Below, piece by piece: positions 17,148 to 28,063 of a stretch of DNA of 64,000 nucleotides. Each line of letters begins with the position of its first letter. Within the stretch, counting starts at the first letter, position 1. The notes beneath the pieces are model-generated. The model searched no databases, was not told where the DNA came from, and saw only the letters and a list, made by a program, of their open reading frames with translations. The position numbers were made by a program, and so were the translations under genes. The DNA is from Paenibacillus protaetiae (GTDB taxonomy: Bacteria > Bacillota > Bacilli > Paenibacillales > Paenibacillaceae), in NCBI RefSeq assembly GCF_004135365.1, contig NZ_CP035492.1, positions 3,613,501 through 3,677,500 of the forward strand, in the 5' to 3' direction.

Positions 17148-17183
17148 TTAAGGCAAACAGGCGATTCACGAAAGGGGAAGACC

Positions 17184-19691
17184 ATGCTCGGATTAGTAAA
17201 GAAAATATTCGGTGACGCCAATGAACGCGAAATTAAGCGGCTCATGCGCACGGTCGAAGAAATAAATGGGCTGGAGCCTCAAATCTCGGCTTTATCGGAC
17301 GAACAGCTTCGCGGCAAGACAGAGGAGTTCAAATCTCGGCTTGAAAAAGGCGCGGACATCGACGAGCTCCTGCCGGAAGCATTTGCGGTTGTCCGTGAAG
17401 CCTCCAAGCGCGTGCTTGGCAAACGTCATTACGACGTTCAGCTGATCGGCGGTATGGTACTGCATGAAGGCAAAATCCCGGAAATGAAAACCGGTGAAGG
17501 TAAAACGCTCGTTGCAACGTTGGGCGTTTATTTGAATGCTTTGCTGGGCAAAGGCGTCCATGTCGTTACGGTCAATGATTACCTGGCGATGCGCGACAGC
17601 GCGGAAATGGGCAAAATCTATGAATTCCTGGGCATGACGGTAGGCTGCAACCTGCACGGCTTGTCCCATGAAGAGAAGCAAGCCGCTTACGCTTGCGATA
17701 TTACTTACGGCACCAACAACGAGTTTGGTTTTGACTACCTGCGCGACAACATGGTGCTTTACAAAGAACAAATGGTACAACGCCCTCTTTATTATGCGAT
17801 TATCGACGAAGTTGACTCCATTCTGATCGACGAAGCCCGTACCCCGCTTATTATTTCGGGACAAGCTGCAAAATCGACGGAAATTTATCATTCGGCGGAT
17901 CGTTTTGTCAGCCGTCTGAAAGAAGAGGAAGATTACGTCATCGACGTGAAGCTCCGCAACGTCAACCTGACGGAAGCGGGCGTAGAGAAAGCGGAACGTG
18001 CTTTCCAGATCGACAACTTGTACGACCACGATAATGTGCTTCTGAACCATCATATCCAGCAGGCGCTGAAAGCCCGCGCGATTATGAAACGCGACGTTGA
18101 TTACGTCGTGCAGGAAGGCGAAGTCATTATTGTCGACGAATTTACCGGCCGCCTTATGGCCGGACGCCGCTACAGCGACGGTCTCCATCAGGCGATCGAA
18201 GCGAAAGAGCAGCTGAAGGTGCAGAACGAAAGCATGACGCTGGCAACGATTACGTTCCAGAACTACTTCCGGATGTACCGCAAGCTGGCCGGCATGACCG
18301 GTACGGCGAAGACCGAGGAAGAAGAGTTCAAGCGCATTTACGGGCTTGAGGTTGTGCAAGTGCCAACGAACCGTCCGAACATTCGTAAAGATATGCCGGA
18401 TGTTGTCTATAAAACCGAAAGCGGCAAGTTTAAAGCGGTTGTCGAGGAAATCGTTAAACGCCACAAAAACAACCAGCCGGTGCTTGTCGGTACGGTCTCC
18501 ATCGAAAATTCCGAGAAGCTGTCCGACATGCTGAAACGCCAAGGTGTTACGCATAAAGTGTTGAATGCGAAGTTCCATGCGGAAGAAGCAGAAATCATTT
18601 CGCATGCCGGCCAGGCCGGAGCGGTTACGATCGCGACGAATATGGCAGGCCGCGGTACCGATATTTTGCTGGGCGAAGGCGTAGCAGAACTGGGTGGTTT
18701 GCATATTATCGGTACGGAGCGCCATGAAAGCCGCCGGATTGATAACCAGCTTCGCGGTCGTGCCGGCCGTCAGGGCGACCCGGGTTCGACGCAATTTTAC
18801 CTGTCGCTGCAGGACGAGCTGATGCGCCGTTTCGGTGCGGACAACATTATGAATATGATGGACCGCCTTGGGCTCGATGAAGATCAGCCGATCGAAAGCC
18901 GCATGATTACGCGTGCGATTGAATCCGCGCAGAAACGGGTGGAAGGCAGCAACTTTGATACGCGGAAAGTGGTCCTGCAATATGACGACGTGATGAACCA
19001 GCAGCGCGAAGTTATTTATAAGCAGCGCCGTGAAGTGCTTGAATCGGAGAACATTCGCGAGATCGTGGCGACTATGATCAAACCTACGGTCGAACGAGTT
19101 GTCGAAGCGCACTGCTCGACGGATATTCCGGAAGAATGGGATCTGGATGCGATTGTGGAATATGTCCACGCGACGCTGCTTCCGGAAGACGCCATTACGA
19201 AGGATCAGCTCTGGGGCAAGGAAAAAGACGAGATGGTCGAATTCATCTACGGCAAGGTCGAGGAAGTATATGACAGCCGCGAGCAAGAGCTTGGCGCCGA
19301 AACGATGCGCGAGTTCGAGAAGGTCGTTGTGCTTCGCGCCGTCGACAGCAAGTGGATGGACCATATCGATGCGATGGATCAGCTTCGCCAAGGCATTCAT
19401 TTGAGAGCTTACGGCGGTACCGATCCGCTTCGTGAATACCAATTCGAAGGCTTCGAAATGTTCAAGGAAATGATTGAACATATTCAAGAGGAAGTCTCGA
19501 AATATATTATGAAAGCCCGCGTGCAGAACAACCTGGAGCGCCAAGAGGTGGCGAAAGGCCAAACGACAAGCGGCGGCAGCAGCGAAAGCCAGGAGAAGCG
19601 TCCGATCAAGCGTGATGCCCGCGTAGGACGCAACGATCTGTGCCCTTGCGGCAGCGGCAAGAAATACAAGCTGTGCCACGGCAAGGAATAA
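17184..19691 (+). CDS. secA: Preprotein translocase ATPase SecA
   Basis: The motor of Sec-dependent export, which pushes unfolded preproteins through SecYEG. The 835-aa protein has Walker [12 protein letters not shown] (about residue 102), [19 protein letters not shown] (DEAD-type Walker B), [10 protein letters not shown] and [21 protein letters not shown]-terminal zinc-binding SEC-C motif, [18 protein letters not shown], binds SecB-like partners or lipids in relatives. The start at [10 protein letters not shown] is fixed by AAAGGGG 6 bases upstream. The same frame is open back to 17079, but a promoter sits in that extension. Codon use is strongly biased, as expected for a highly expressed gene. 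Confidence 0.98.
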   Translation: MLGLVKKIFGDANEREIKRLMRTVEEINGLEPQISALSDEQLRGKTEEFKSRLEKGADIDELLPEAFAVVREASKRVLGKRHYDVQLIGGMVLHEGKIPEMKTGEGKTLVATLGVYLNALLGKGVHVVTVNDYLAMRDSAEMGKIYEFLGMTVGCNLHGLSHEEKQAAYACDITYGTNNEFGFDYLRDNMVLYKEQMVQRPLYYAIIDEVDSILIDEARTPLIISGQAAKSTEIYHSADRFVSRLKEEEDYVIDVKLRNVNLTEAGVEKAERAFQIDNLYDHDNVLLNHHIQQALKARAIMKRDVDYVVQEGEVIIVDEFTGRLMAGRRYSDGLHQAIEAKEQLKVQNESMTLATITFQNYFRMYRKLAGMTGTAKTEEEEFKRIYGLEVVQVPTNRPNIRKDMPDVVYKTESGKFKAVVEEIVKRHKNNQPVLVGTVSIENSEKLSDMLKRQGVTHKVLNAKFHAEEAEIISHAGQAGAVTIATNMAGRGTDILLGEGVAELGGLHIIGTERHESRRIDNQLRGRAGRQGDPGSTQFYLSLQDELMRRFGADNIMNMMDRLGLDEDQPIESRMITRAIESAQKRVEGSNFDTRKVVLQYDDVMNQQREVIYKQRREVLESENIREIVATMIKPTVERVVEAHCSTDIPEEWDLDAIVEYVHATLLPEDAITKDQLWGKEKDEMVEFIYGKVEEVYDSREQELGAETMREFEKVVVLRAVDSKWMDHIDAMDQLRQGIHLRAYGGTDPLREYQFEGFEMFKEMIEHIQEEVSKYIMKARVQNNLERQEVAKGQTTSGGSSESQEKRPIKRDARVGRNDLCPCGSGKKYKLCHGKE

Positions 19692-19722
19692 CAGCTGGGC
19701 TGTTAACGGCATAAAGTAAAAC

Positions 19723-19763
19723 ACGGCGTCGGAGCAGCTGCAGCGCGGCGGCTCCGGCGCCGT
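19723..19763 (+). terminator. GC-rich hairpin between secA and prfB
   Basis: ACGGCG plus CGGAGC (19723-19735) pair with GCTCCG and CGCCGT (19751-19763) across a GC-rich loop. The T-tract is poor (CCCATGTTTATTT), so it may be a weak terminator or a processing structure. No separate promoter for prfB was found, which favours partial read-through from secA. Confidence 0.45.
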
Positions 19764-19819
19764 CCCATGTTTATTTAAGTGAATGGAAAGAAAGCATAAG
19801 ATTGAGGTGAAGTTACGCT

Positions 19820-20927
19820 ATGATAGATATTTCGGTCAAACAGGATTTGCGCGAAATGGCGAAGCGTCTCCAAGAACTCAGGGGGTCTCTTTGACTTAGA
19901 TCTGAAGCGGGAAATGATCGCCAACTTCGAAGAGAAAATGAGCGCTCCGGATTTTTGGGACGACAATGAGCGGGCACAAGGCGTAATCAGCGAATTGAAC
20001 GCCATCAAATCGGTAGCGGAGCAATACGAACGGTTTAATCGCGACCATGAGGATCTGGAAACGATGCTCGAGCTTGCGGAGGAAGAAGAGGATGAAGCGC
20101 TGGATGAAGAACTGACGCAAGGCGTTGCCAAGCTGGTCGCCGAAATCAGCTCCTTCGAGCTGCAGCTGCTGCTGAATCAGCCATACGATAAGCTGAACGC
20201 CATTCTGGAGCTGCATCCGGGCGCCGGCGGTACGGAGTCGCAGGACTGGGGCCAGATGCTGTACCGGATGTACACGCGCTGGGCGGAGAAACGCGGCTTC
20301 AAAGTTGAAGTGCTGGATTATCTGCCGGGCGATGAAGCAGGGATCAAAAGCGTCACGATCATGGTTCGCGGCTTTAACGCTTACGGCTACCTGAAAGCGG
20401 AGAAAGGCGTCCACCGCCTCGTCCGTATTTCGCCGTTTGACGCTTCGGGTCGCCGTCATACGTCGTTTGTTTCCTGCGACGTGGTGCCGGAGATTAACGA
20501 AGATGTCGATATCGTTATCCGTCCGGAAGATTTGCGGGTCGATACGTACCGTTCGAGCGGCGCCGGCGGCCAGCATATCAATAAGACGGAATCCGCTATC
20601 CGGATTACGCATATCCCTTCCGGCATTGTAGTCGCGTGCCAGACGGAACGCTCGCAAATCCAGAACCGCGACAGAGCGATGACGATGCTCCGCTCCAAGC
20701 TGTATGAGCGCAAGCTCGAGGAGCAGCGCAAAGAGCTGGCGGAAATTCGCGGCGAGCAGTCGGACATCGCATGGGGCAGCCAAATCCGGTCCTATGTATT
20801 CCACCCGTACAGCATGGTCAAGGACCATCGCACCGGAGTGGAAACCGGCAACGTTGGAGCTGTCATGGACGGCGACCTGGATGCCTTTATCGACGGATAC
20901 TTGCGCAGCCAGATCCGCCACGAATAG
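19820..20927 (+). CDS. prfB: Peptide chain release factor 2, programmed +1 frameshift
   Basis: RF2 recognises UGA and UAA and releases the peptide. The zero frame starts at ATG 19820 (upstream GAGGTGA) and reaches UGA at 19892-19894 after 24 codons. A +1 shift at CTT-TGA-C joins it to the frame that ends at 20927, giving 368 aa. The body shows the RF2 recognition tripeptide in [14 protein letters not shown], where RF1 would have PxT. The catalytic GGQ lies in [16 protein letters not shown]2 levels autoregulate: low RF2 slows termination at the internal UGA and raises frameshifting. secA-prfB order is conserved in Bacillales. Annotation starting at the ATG at 19914 would miss the first part. 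Confidence 0.96.
19880..19895 (+). promoter_or_regulatory. prfB +1 frameshift site
   Basis: An internal Shine-Dalgarno-like AGGGGG precedes TCT CTT TGA C. This matches the canonical RF2 recoding site in order and spacing (AGGGGG, one codon, CTT, TGA, C). The peptidyl-tRNA slips from CTT to TTT and the next codon read is GAC. Confidence 0.95.
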
Positions 20928-20961
20928 CAGCAGGCTTAGTCCTCCCTGCCAAGGATGCAAC

Positions 20962-21005
20962 ATAGCCTCTTTCCTCCTTCAACCGGGAGGGAAGAGGCTA
21001 TTTTT
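20962..21005 (+). terminator. Terminator of prfB
   Basis: ATAGCCTCTTTCCTCC pairs with GGGAGGGAAGAGGCTAT across a short loop and is followed by TTTTT at 21001-21005. It is a strong intrinsic terminator separating secA-prfB from the arginine operon. Confidence 0.85.
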
Positions 21006-21042
21006 ATGCGCAGAACGTGTGCTGCTGGAGCATTTTACATAA

Positions 21043-21076
21043 TTGTATTATTATAAATCCGCATGTATAATAATAC
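21043..21076 (+). promoter_or_regulatory. argC operon promoter with overlapping palindromic operator (ArgR/AhrC candidate)
   Basis: TTGTAT (21043-21048) and TATAAT (21066-21071) are spaced by 17 bases. A perfect 10-bp inverted repeat, GTATTATTAT (21045-21054) and ATAATAATAC (21067-21076), covers both promoter elements. Each arm resembles a degenerate AT-rich ARG box, and ArgR/AhrC usually binds paired boxes over the promoter. The promoter call is strong. The repressor identity is inferred from the genes controlled. Confidence 0.65.
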
Positions 21077-21159
21077 GGAGAGTTTTTATTTTCCATGAAC
21101 GGCTGATATCATATAAAATAAATGAGTGCGTGACAAGTTCTCATAGGGAGAGAATGCAA

Positions 21160-22209
21160 ATGAGCGAAAAAATAAAAGCGGCCATCGTAGGCTCGACCGG
21201 CTACGGCGGCGTAGAGCTGTACCGTCTGCTGGCTTCGCATCCTTACGTGGAAGTGACGTCCGTCACCTCCTCGTCGAGCCCGGGCTCCTTGTTTTCCGAA
21301 GGTTACCCGCATTTAACGGATATTCATCAGGAACCGCTTGATGAAGTGAATCCGGAGTTATTGAAATCGAAAGCGGATGTTGTGTTTCTGGCGACGCCGG
21401 CGGGCGTAGCGACAAAGCTGGCTCCGCAGCTGCTGGAAACAGGCCTGAAGGTTATCGATTTGTCCGGAGACTTTCGCCTGAAATCCCCTGCTTTATACGA
21501 GCAGTGGTACAAGAAACAGCCGGCAGACGAAGCGTATTTGGAGCAGGCGGTGTTTGGCCTGGCGGAAGTTTATGGCGAGCAGGTGAAAGGCGCTTCGTTT
21601 ATTTCCAATCCCGGATGTTACGTGACAGCGACGACGCTTGGCCTTGTGCCGGCGCTGGAAGCGGGCTGGATTAAGCCGGACACGATTATTGTAGACGCCA
21701 AATCGGGCGTATCCGGTGCAGGACGCGGCGTCAGCCTAGGCAATCATTATTCCGAAGTGAATGAAAATTTGAAAGCATATAAGCTGAACAAGCATCAGCA
21801 TATTCCGGAAATCGAAATGGTGCTGTCGGATGCGGCAGGCGAGCCGGTTGTCATCACCTTCTCGACCCATCTGACGCCGATGACACGCGGCATTATGGCG
21901 ACGATATATGCGAAGGTGGATGGCAGCCGCAGCGCGGCTGATTTTATCGACCTTTACCGCAGCTACTATGAAGGCCGCCGCTTCGTTCGCGTGCGCGGGG
22001 AAGGCATTCTGCCGTCCACGAAGGAAGTATGGGGCTCCAACTACTGCGATATCGGCTTTGCTTTTGACGAAAGAACAGGACGCATCACCATCGTGTCGGT
22101 TATCGACAACCTGGTGAAAGGCGCCGCCGGCCAGGCGATCCAGAACCTGAATCTGATGATGGGCTGGGATGAATCGCTAGGCTTGCAGTTTGTTCCGGTA
22201 TATCCGTAA
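21160..22209 (+). CDS. argC: N-acetyl-gamma-glutamyl-phosphate reductase
   Basis: Third step of arginine synthesis: NADPH-dependent reduction of N-acetylglutamyl phosphate to the semialdehyde. The 349-aa protein has KAAIVGSTGYGGVELYRLL at the N-terminus (NADP binding), the catalytic cysteine in SNPGCYVTATTLGL, and a HQHIPEIE histidine motif. The ATG at 21160 is 9 bases from AGGGAG; an in-frame ATG at 21154 is too close. The open frame extends upstream to 21043 but that would run through the promoter. It is the first gene of argCJBDFGH. Confidence 0.97.
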   Translation: MSEKIKAAIVGSTGYGGVELYRLLASHPYVEVTSVTSSSSPGSLFSEGYPHLTDIHQEPLDEVNPELLKSKADVVFLATPAGVATKLAPQLLETGLKVIDLSGDFRLKSPALYEQWYKKQPADEAYLEQAVFGLAEVYGEQVKGASFISNPGCYVTATTLGLVPALEAGWIKPDTIIVDAKSGVSGAGRGVSLGNHYSEVNENLKAYKLNKHQHIPEIEMVLSDAAGEPVVITFSTHLTPMTRGIMATIYAKVDGSRSAADFIDLYRSYYEGRRFVRVRGEGILPSTKEVWGSNYCDIGFAFDERTGRITIVSVIDNLVKGAAGQAIQNLNLMMGWDESLGLQFVPVYP

Positions 22210-22265
22210 ACGTAAAAGATCTTTTGCAGCAGCACACGTAAATGGAGAAGGAGACTTGTTCAGAC

Positions 22266-23501
22266 ATGGGAACAAATCAACATGCGTTCAAGGTCGTAGC
22301 CGACGGCTCGATCACTACGCCTAAAGGATATAAAGCCGGAGGCCTGCACTGCGGCCTGAAAAAAACGGACCGCCATGACCTTGGCGCCATCGTCAGCGAA
22401 GTGCCGGCGGTAGCGGCCGGCGTCTATACGCTGAATGCGTTCCAGGCGGCGCCTATCCGCGTTACGCGCGACAGCATTGAATCGGACGGCCTGCTCAGCG
22501 CCGTTATCGTCAACAGCGGCAATGCCAACGCGGTAACGGGCAAGCAAGGGGAAGCGGACGCTTACGAAATGCGCAGCCTGTTTGCGGAAAAAATCGGCGT
22601 GCCTGCCGCTCATGTGGCGGTAGCATCAACGGGCGTCATCGGCGAGCTGCTCAAAATGGACAAAGTGCGCGACGGCATCAGCCGCCTTCCGGAGAAGCTC
22701 GACGCTTCCGAAGCAGGCGCGGACGGCTTTTGCCAGGCGATTTTGACAACTGACCTGGTCAAAAAATCGGTATGCGTGGCAGTCGAAGTGAAAGGCCAAA
22801 CCGTCCATATCGCCGGCGCCTCCAAAGGTTCGGGCATGATTCATCCGAACATGGCGACGATGCTTGGCTTTATGACGACGGATGCGAACATTGGCGCGGA
22901 CGCGCTGCAGCAGCTTTTGCGCCGTGCGACGGATTTGACCTTTAATATGATTACGGTAGACGGCGATACAAGTACAAACGATATGCTGGTCGCGATGGCG
23001 AACGGCCTTGCCGGCAACGAGCAGCTGTCACCGGCGCATCCGGACTGGGCAGCGTTTGAAGCGGCTTTTGTGTATGTGTGCGAAGTGCTGGCCAAAGCGA
23101 TTGCGCGTGACGGCGAAGGAGCGACAAAGCTCGTCGAGGTGCAAATCCGCGGAGCGGAATCGGATGAAGCGGCACGCGCGATTGCGAAGACGGTCATCGG
23201 CTCGTCGCTCGTGAAATCGGCGATGTTCGGCGCGGACGCGAACTGGGGCCGCATCATTGCGGCGGTAGGCCGCTCGGGACAGCAGGTCAACGTGGACACG
23301 GTAGACGTGCGCATCGGCGACATCGTAACGCTGGAGCAGTCGCGTCCGGTTGCTTTTGACGAGGAAGCGGCTCTTGCTTATTTGAAAGGCGACACCGTTG
23401 TCGTCATCGTGGATCTGCATATGGGGGGCAGCTCGGCAACGGCTTGGGGCTGCGATCTGACCTATGACTATGTGCGAATTAACGCGGCTTACCGAACGTA
23501 A
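22266..23501 (+). CDS. argJ: Bifunctional ornithine acetyltransferase / N-acetylglutamate synthase
   Basis: Transfers the acetyl group from N-acetylornithine back to glutamate (steps 1 and 5), so no separate argA or argE is needed for the cycle. The 411-aa precursor contains SKGSGMIHPNMATMLGF, where autoproteolysis between Ala and Thr gives alpha and beta chains. VNSGNANAVTG and DGDTSTNDM follow the family pattern. I prefer the ATG at 22266 (MGTNQHAFK), with AAGGAG 12 bases upstream. The ATG at 22242 lies before the ribosome binding site. It is the second gene of the operon. Confidence 0.96.
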   Translation: MGTNQHAFKVVADGSITTPKGYKAGGLHCGLKKTDRHDLGAIVSEVPAVAAGVYTLNAFQAAPIRVTRDSIESDGLLSAVIVNSGNANAVTGKQGEADAYEMRSLFAEKIGVPAAHVAVASTGVIGELLKMDKVRDGISRLPEKLDASEAGADGFCQAILTTDLVKKSVCVAVEVKGQTVHIAGASKGSGMIHPNMATMLGFMTTDANIGADALQQLLRRATDLTFNMITVDGDTSTNDMLVAMANGLAGNEQLSPAHPDWAAFEAAFVYVCEVLAKAIARDGEGATKLVEVQIRGAESDEAARAIAKTVIGSSLVKSAMFGADANWGRIIAAVGRSGQQVNVDTVDVRIGDIVTLEQSRPVAFDEEAALAYLKGDTVVVIVDLHMGGSSATAWGCDLTYDYVRINAAYRT

Positions 23502-23537
23502 GAAGGGCTGCTGCGGCTAGAAGGGACAGGGGCAACA

Positions 23538-24326
23538 ATGAACAAGCGGTTTGTAATGAAATGCGGCGGAAGCACGCTTGCTGCGCTGCCGGATGCTTTT
23601 TTCGAGGATTTGCGCAAGCTCCAGCAGTCCGGCGTCCATCCGGTAATTGTGCATGGCGGCGGTCCGGCGATTAATGAAACGCTCGCGAAGCTGGGCATTG
23701 AGTCGTCTTTTGTAAACGGGCTGCGCGTGACGACTGCGGAAGTGCTTGGCGTCGTAGAAATGGTGCTCGGCGGGCGTATCAATAAAGAGATTGTGCGAAA
23801 AATTCAAACGAGCGGCGCGGAAGCGCTAGGCCTCTCCGGCATTGACGGACGGCTTATGGAAGCGAAGCCGGTAGCGAACAGCGATGAAATCGGATTTGTA
23901 GGCGACGTTACGCATGTGAACGCATCGGTCATCGAAGGCATTATGCAGATGAACTACATACCGGTTATCGCGCCGATCGGCATCGACCGGGAAGGACAAA
24001 CGTACAACATTAACGCCGATACGGCAGCCGGAGCGGTCGCTTCCCACCTTGGCGTGGAGCAAATGATTGTGGTGACGGATGTGCCGGGCATTATGAAGAC
24101 AGTGGATGGCGAGAAACAGGTGCTGCCGGTTGTGACGGTGGCGGAAATCGAAGCGATGATCGAAAGCGGCGAGATTTACGGCGGCATGATCCCGAAGGTT
24201 CGCGCAGCGATTCAATGCATCCAGGGCCAAGTACGCGAGGTCGTTATCGTCAGCGGCGAGCAGCCGGCTGTATTAAGCCGGGCAGTGCTGGAAGGCGGCG
24301 TAGGCACGCGGGTCGTGCTGGAATAG
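23538..24326 (+). CDS. argB: Acetylglutamate kinase
   Basis: Phosphorylates N-acetylglutamate. The 262-aa amino acid kinase has FVMKCGGSTLAALPDAF, then VIVHGGGPAINETLAKLGI for substrate binding and NINADTAAGAVASHLG for ATP. The C-terminal GGMIPKVRAA lysine motif follows. It lacks the N-terminal helix of arginine-inhibited hexameric enzymes, so feedback inhibition may be weak, though this is only an inference. GGACAGGGG serves as ribosome binding site. Its last 42 bases are the first copy of a three-fold 52-base repeat that continues past the stop codon. Confidence 0.96.
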   Translation: MNKRFVMKCGGSTLAALPDAFFEDLRKLQQSGVHPVIVHGGGPAINETLAKLGIESSFVNGLRVTTAEVLGVVEMVLGGRINKEIVRKIQTSGAEALGLSGIDGRLMEAKPVANSDEIGFVGDVTHVNASVIEGIMQMNYIPVIAPIGIDREGQTYNINADTAAGAVASHLGVEQMIVVTDVPGIMKTVDGEKQVLPVVTVAEIEAMIESGEIYGGMIPKVRAAIQCIQGQVREVVIVSGEQPAVLSRAVLEGGVGTRVVLE

Positions 24327-24440
24327 AAAACGGACGGTACTGGAAGACGCCGTCGGTACGCGTATCGTGCTGGGCTGGAAGGCGAACGTTGCTGGAAAGC
24401 GCCGCCGGCACGCGAGTCGTGCTGGGGTAGAGCGTAAGTA
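24285..24440 (+). repeat. Three imperfect 52-bp tandem copies of the argB 3' end
   Basis: Copies begin at 24285, 24337 and 24389, an exact 52-base period. The first encodes the last residues of ArgB (VLEGGVGTRVVLE and stop). The second and third would encode VLEDAVGTRIVLG and LLESAAGTRVVLG if read in their own frames. Because 52 is not a multiple of three, the copies fall in different frames and lie after the argB stop. They look like decaying duplications that lengthen the argB-argD gap. Confidence 0.85.
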
Positions 24441-24466
24441 AACGGAGAGCAAAGGTGGTATAAACG

Positions 24467-25684
24467 ATGAGCGAGACAAAGCAAGCGGCCGTTGCAGCCG
24501 CAGGTGCGGCTGAGGCTGTGGACAACAGCCATTCGCTGCTGCCGACGTACGGCAGATATCCGATTTCCCTGGTCAAAGGGGAAGGCAGCTACCTATGGGA
24601 TGACAAAGGCAATCAATATCTTGATTTTATGAGCGGCATTGCGGTTACCAATCTGGGCCATGCGCATCCTAAAGTAAAAGCAGCGCTGGTGGAGCAGCTG
24701 GATCAGCTGTGGCATGTATCGAACCTGTTCCGCATTCCGAACCAGGAGGACGCGGCAGCGCTGCTGACCGCCAACAGCTTCGGCGATGCCGTATTTTTCT
24801 GCAACTCGGGTGCGGAGGCGAATGAAGCAGCCATCAAGCTGGCCCGCCGTTATCAGCAAAAGGTTGCCGGCAACGGCCGGTATGAAATTATAACATTTGA
24901 TCATTCGTTCCATGGACGCACGCTCGCTACGCTGACGGCAACAGGCCAAGAGAAAGTAAAAGAAGGCTTTGCGCCTTTGCCGGAAGGGTTCAAATACATT
25001 CCGTTTAATGATTTTGCAGCGCTGGAGGAAGCCGTTTCGGACAAAACGGCAGCGATCATGCTGGAGATGATCCAGGCGGAGGGCGGCATTCATGCGGCCG
25101 ATGAAGCTTATGTGAAAGCGGTGCGCGAGCTGTGCGACAAGCAGGGTATCTTGCTTATCGTGGACGAAGTGCAGACGGGCATCGGCCGTACGGGCAAGCT
25201 GTTTGCTTACGAGCATTACGGCATTGAGCCGGATATTATCTCGCTCGCCAAAGGCCTCGGAAGCGGCTTCCCGGTTGGCGCCATCGTCGCCAAGGAGAAG
25301 CTGCGTGAAGCGTTTGGCCCGGGCAGCCATGGCTCAACCTTTGGCGGCACGCCCATTGCGACGGCTGTCGTGAAGGCGACGCTCGAAACGATCGTAGGCG
25401 AGCGCCTGCCGGAGCGCGCAGCGCAAATGGGCGACTATTTGCAGGAGCGTCTGAAGCAGGAGCTGGGCGCTAACGCAGCCGTCAAAGACGTCCGCGGCAA
25501 AGGGCTGATCGTTGGCATCGAATGCGACGGCCCGGTTGCGGACCGTTTGGTAGCGGCGCAAAAGCTGGGGCTGCTGGCGATTTCGGCAGGTCCTAACGTT
25601 ATTCGTCTGCTGCCGAATCTACTTGTGACGAAAGAGGAAATAGATCAAGCGGTTGCTGTTCTGAAGCAAGTTACGGCGGACTAA
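24467..25684 (+). CDS. argD: Acetylornithine aminotransferase
   Basis: PLP-dependent class III aminotransferase making N-acetylornithine from the semialdehyde and glutamate. The 405-aa protein has YLDFMSGIAVTNLGHAHP, the cofactor-phosphate motif CNSGAEANEAAIKLAR, and FDHSFHGRTLATL. The PLP aspartate is in LIVDEVQTGIGRTG and the Schiff-base lysine in SLAKGLGSGFPVGA. GSTFGGTP follows. The first 20 residues (TKQAAVAAAGAAEAVD) are a low-complexity alanine-rich extension before the family core. AAAGGTGG precedes the ATG at 24467. Confidence 0.96.
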   Translation: MSETKQAAVAAAGAAEAVDNSHSLLPTYGRYPISLVKGEGSYLWDDKGNQYLDFMSGIAVTNLGHAHPKVKAALVEQLDQLWHVSNLFRIPNQEDAAALLTANSFGDAVFFCNSGAEANEAAIKLARRYQQKVAGNGRYEIITFDHSFHGRTLATLTATGQEKVKEGFAPLPEGFKYIPFNDFAALEEAVSDKTAAIMLEMIQAEGGIHAADEAYVKAVRELCDKQGILLIVDEVQTGIGRTGKLFAYEHYGIEPDIISLAKGLGSGFPVGAIVAKEKLREAFGPGSHGSTFGGTPIATAVVKATLETIVGERLPERAAQMGDYLQERLKQELGANAAVKDVRGKGLIVGIECDGPVADRLVAAQKLGLLAISAGPNVIRLLPNLLVTKEEIDQAVAVLKQVTAD

Positions 25685-25721
25685 TACCGCTTACGCATAA
25701 GGATAAAGGAGGCAGGCATTC

Positions 25722-26678
<957 letters not shown>

Positions 26679-26699
26679 TAGGATTGCGGCAGCGGCGGG

Positions 26700-26721
26700 C
26701 GGCCCTTCAAGGGCCGTTATT
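26700..26721 (+). terminator. Small hairpin between argF and argG
   Basis: CGGCCC and GGGCCG form a 6-bp stem around TTCAA, followed by TTATT. It resembles a weak terminator or an mRNA processing point inside the operon. A second GCAGCAGCGCTGCTGC palindrome lies at about 26724-26739. Confidence 0.35.
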
Positions 26722-26781
26722 CCGCAGCAGCGCTGCTGCATGACCATCATATTTTGATGATAACAAGGGAGCGGAAAAACA

Positions 26782-28011
26782 ATGGCTAAAGAAAAAATCG
26801 TACTCGCCTACTCCGGCGGACTGGATACATCCGTTATTTTGAAATGGCTGAAAGAAACGTATGACGCGGAAATTATCGCTTTTACAGCGGATATCGGCCA
26901 AAAGGATGAGCTGGACGGCCTAGAGGCCAAAGCGCTCGCAACCGGCGCATCGAAAGTATACATCGACGACCTGCGCGATGAGTTCGCAAAAGATTTTATT
27001 TACCCGATGTTCCAATCCGGCGCCTTGTATGAAGGCCAATACTTGCTCGGCACGTCGATTGCACGTCCGCTGATTGCCAAACGCATGGTCGACATCGCCC
27101 GCGCGGAAGGCGCTACGGCAATCGCGCATGGCGCGACAGGCAAAGGCAATGACCAAATCCGCTTTGAGCTGACGGCTGCAGCGCTTGCACCGGACATCAA
27201 AGTAATCGCGCCATGGCGCAGCGAAGAATTCCGCAACCAGTTCCCGGGCCGCGCGGAAATGATCGCGTATGCGGAGAAGCACAACATTCCGGTTCAAGCT
27301 TCGGCTGCCAAGCCGTATTCGATGGACCGCAACCTGCTGCATATCAGCTTTGAAAGCGGCATGCTGGAGGACCCTTGGTTTGACGCCAGCGCCGAAGAAA
27401 ACAAAGGCATGTACGTGCTTAGCGTATCGCCTGAGGACGCTCCGGACCAAGCGGAATATATCGAACTGACGTTTGAGCAGGGCAACTGTACCGCGATTAA
27501 CGGCGAACGCCTCAGCCCGCTGGGCGTCATGGAGAAGCTGAACGAGCTGGGCGGCAAGCACGGCATCGGACGCGTCGATATGGTGGAAAACCGCTTCGTT
27601 GGCATGAAAAGCCGCGGCGTGTACGAAACACCGGGCGGCACCATTCTGTTCACCGCTCACCGCAAAATGGAATCGATCACGATGGACCGCGAAGTGATGC
27701 ATCTTCGTGACGGTCTGATCTCCAAATACAGCCAGCTCGTGTACAACGGCTTCTGGTTTGCGCCCGAACGCCTTGCGCTGCAGGCGCTCGTGCAAGAGTC
27801 GCAAAAGAACGTAACGGGCGTTGTGCGCCTGAAGCTGTACAAAGGCAACGTCATTGGCGCAGGCGTGAAAAGCCCTGTCAGCCTGTACAACCCGAACATT
27901 GCGACGATGGAAGCAGATCCAACGCAGGCTTACGACCAAGGCGACGCAACCGGCTTTATCCGCCTGAATGCGCTGCGTCTGAAAGTATCGTCGGCCGTAC
28001 AAAGCGAATAG
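26782..28011 (+). CDS. argG: Argininosuccinate synthase
   Basis: Joins citrulline and aspartate using ATP. The 409-aa protein has the N-type ATP pyrophosphatase loop [17 protein letters not shown], then [28 protein letters not shown] and the aspartate-binding region near [18 protein letters not shown] precedes the ATG at 26782. Length and motifs are complete. The gap before it (103 bases) has the hairpins noted at 26700-26739 and no promoter I would defend. Confidence 0.97.
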   Translation: MAKEKIVLAYSGGLDTSVILKWLKETYDAEIIAFTADIGQKDELDGLEAKALATGASKVYIDDLRDEFAKDFIYPMFQSGALYEGQYLLGTSIARPLIAKRMVDIARAEGATAIAHGATGKGNDQIRFELTAAALAPDIKVIAPWRSEEFRNQFPGRAEMIAYAEKHNIPVQASAAKPYSMDRNLLHISFESGMLEDPWFDASAEENKGMYVLSVSPEDAPDQAEYIELTFEQGNCTAINGERLSPLGVMEKLNELGGKHGIGRVDMVENRFVGMKSRGVYETPGGTILFTAHRKMESITMDREVMHLRDGLISKYSQLVYNGFWFAPERLALQALVQESQKNVTGVVRLKLYKGNVIGAGVKSPVSLYNPNIATMEADPTQAYDQGDATGFIRLNALRLKVSSAVQSE

Positions 28012-28063
28012 AAACAACACCCGGCTTATATCAGGGCCAGGTTCCATAGAAAATAACCCGGGC

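Noticed and set aside
17079..17183. Upstream extension of SecA by 35 residues
   Set aside because: The promoter TTGCGA-17-TACAAT lies inside it, the ribosome binding site is at 17171-17177, and the family starts at [10 protein letters not shown].
17292..19724. 810-codon open frame antisense to secA
   Set aside because: SecA is unambiguous on the plus strand. The antisense frame arises from its biased GC-rich codon use and has no recognisable motif.
24215..24430. 71-aa open frame over the argB tail
   Set aside because: It starts inside argB in another frame and merely reads through the 52-bp repeats.
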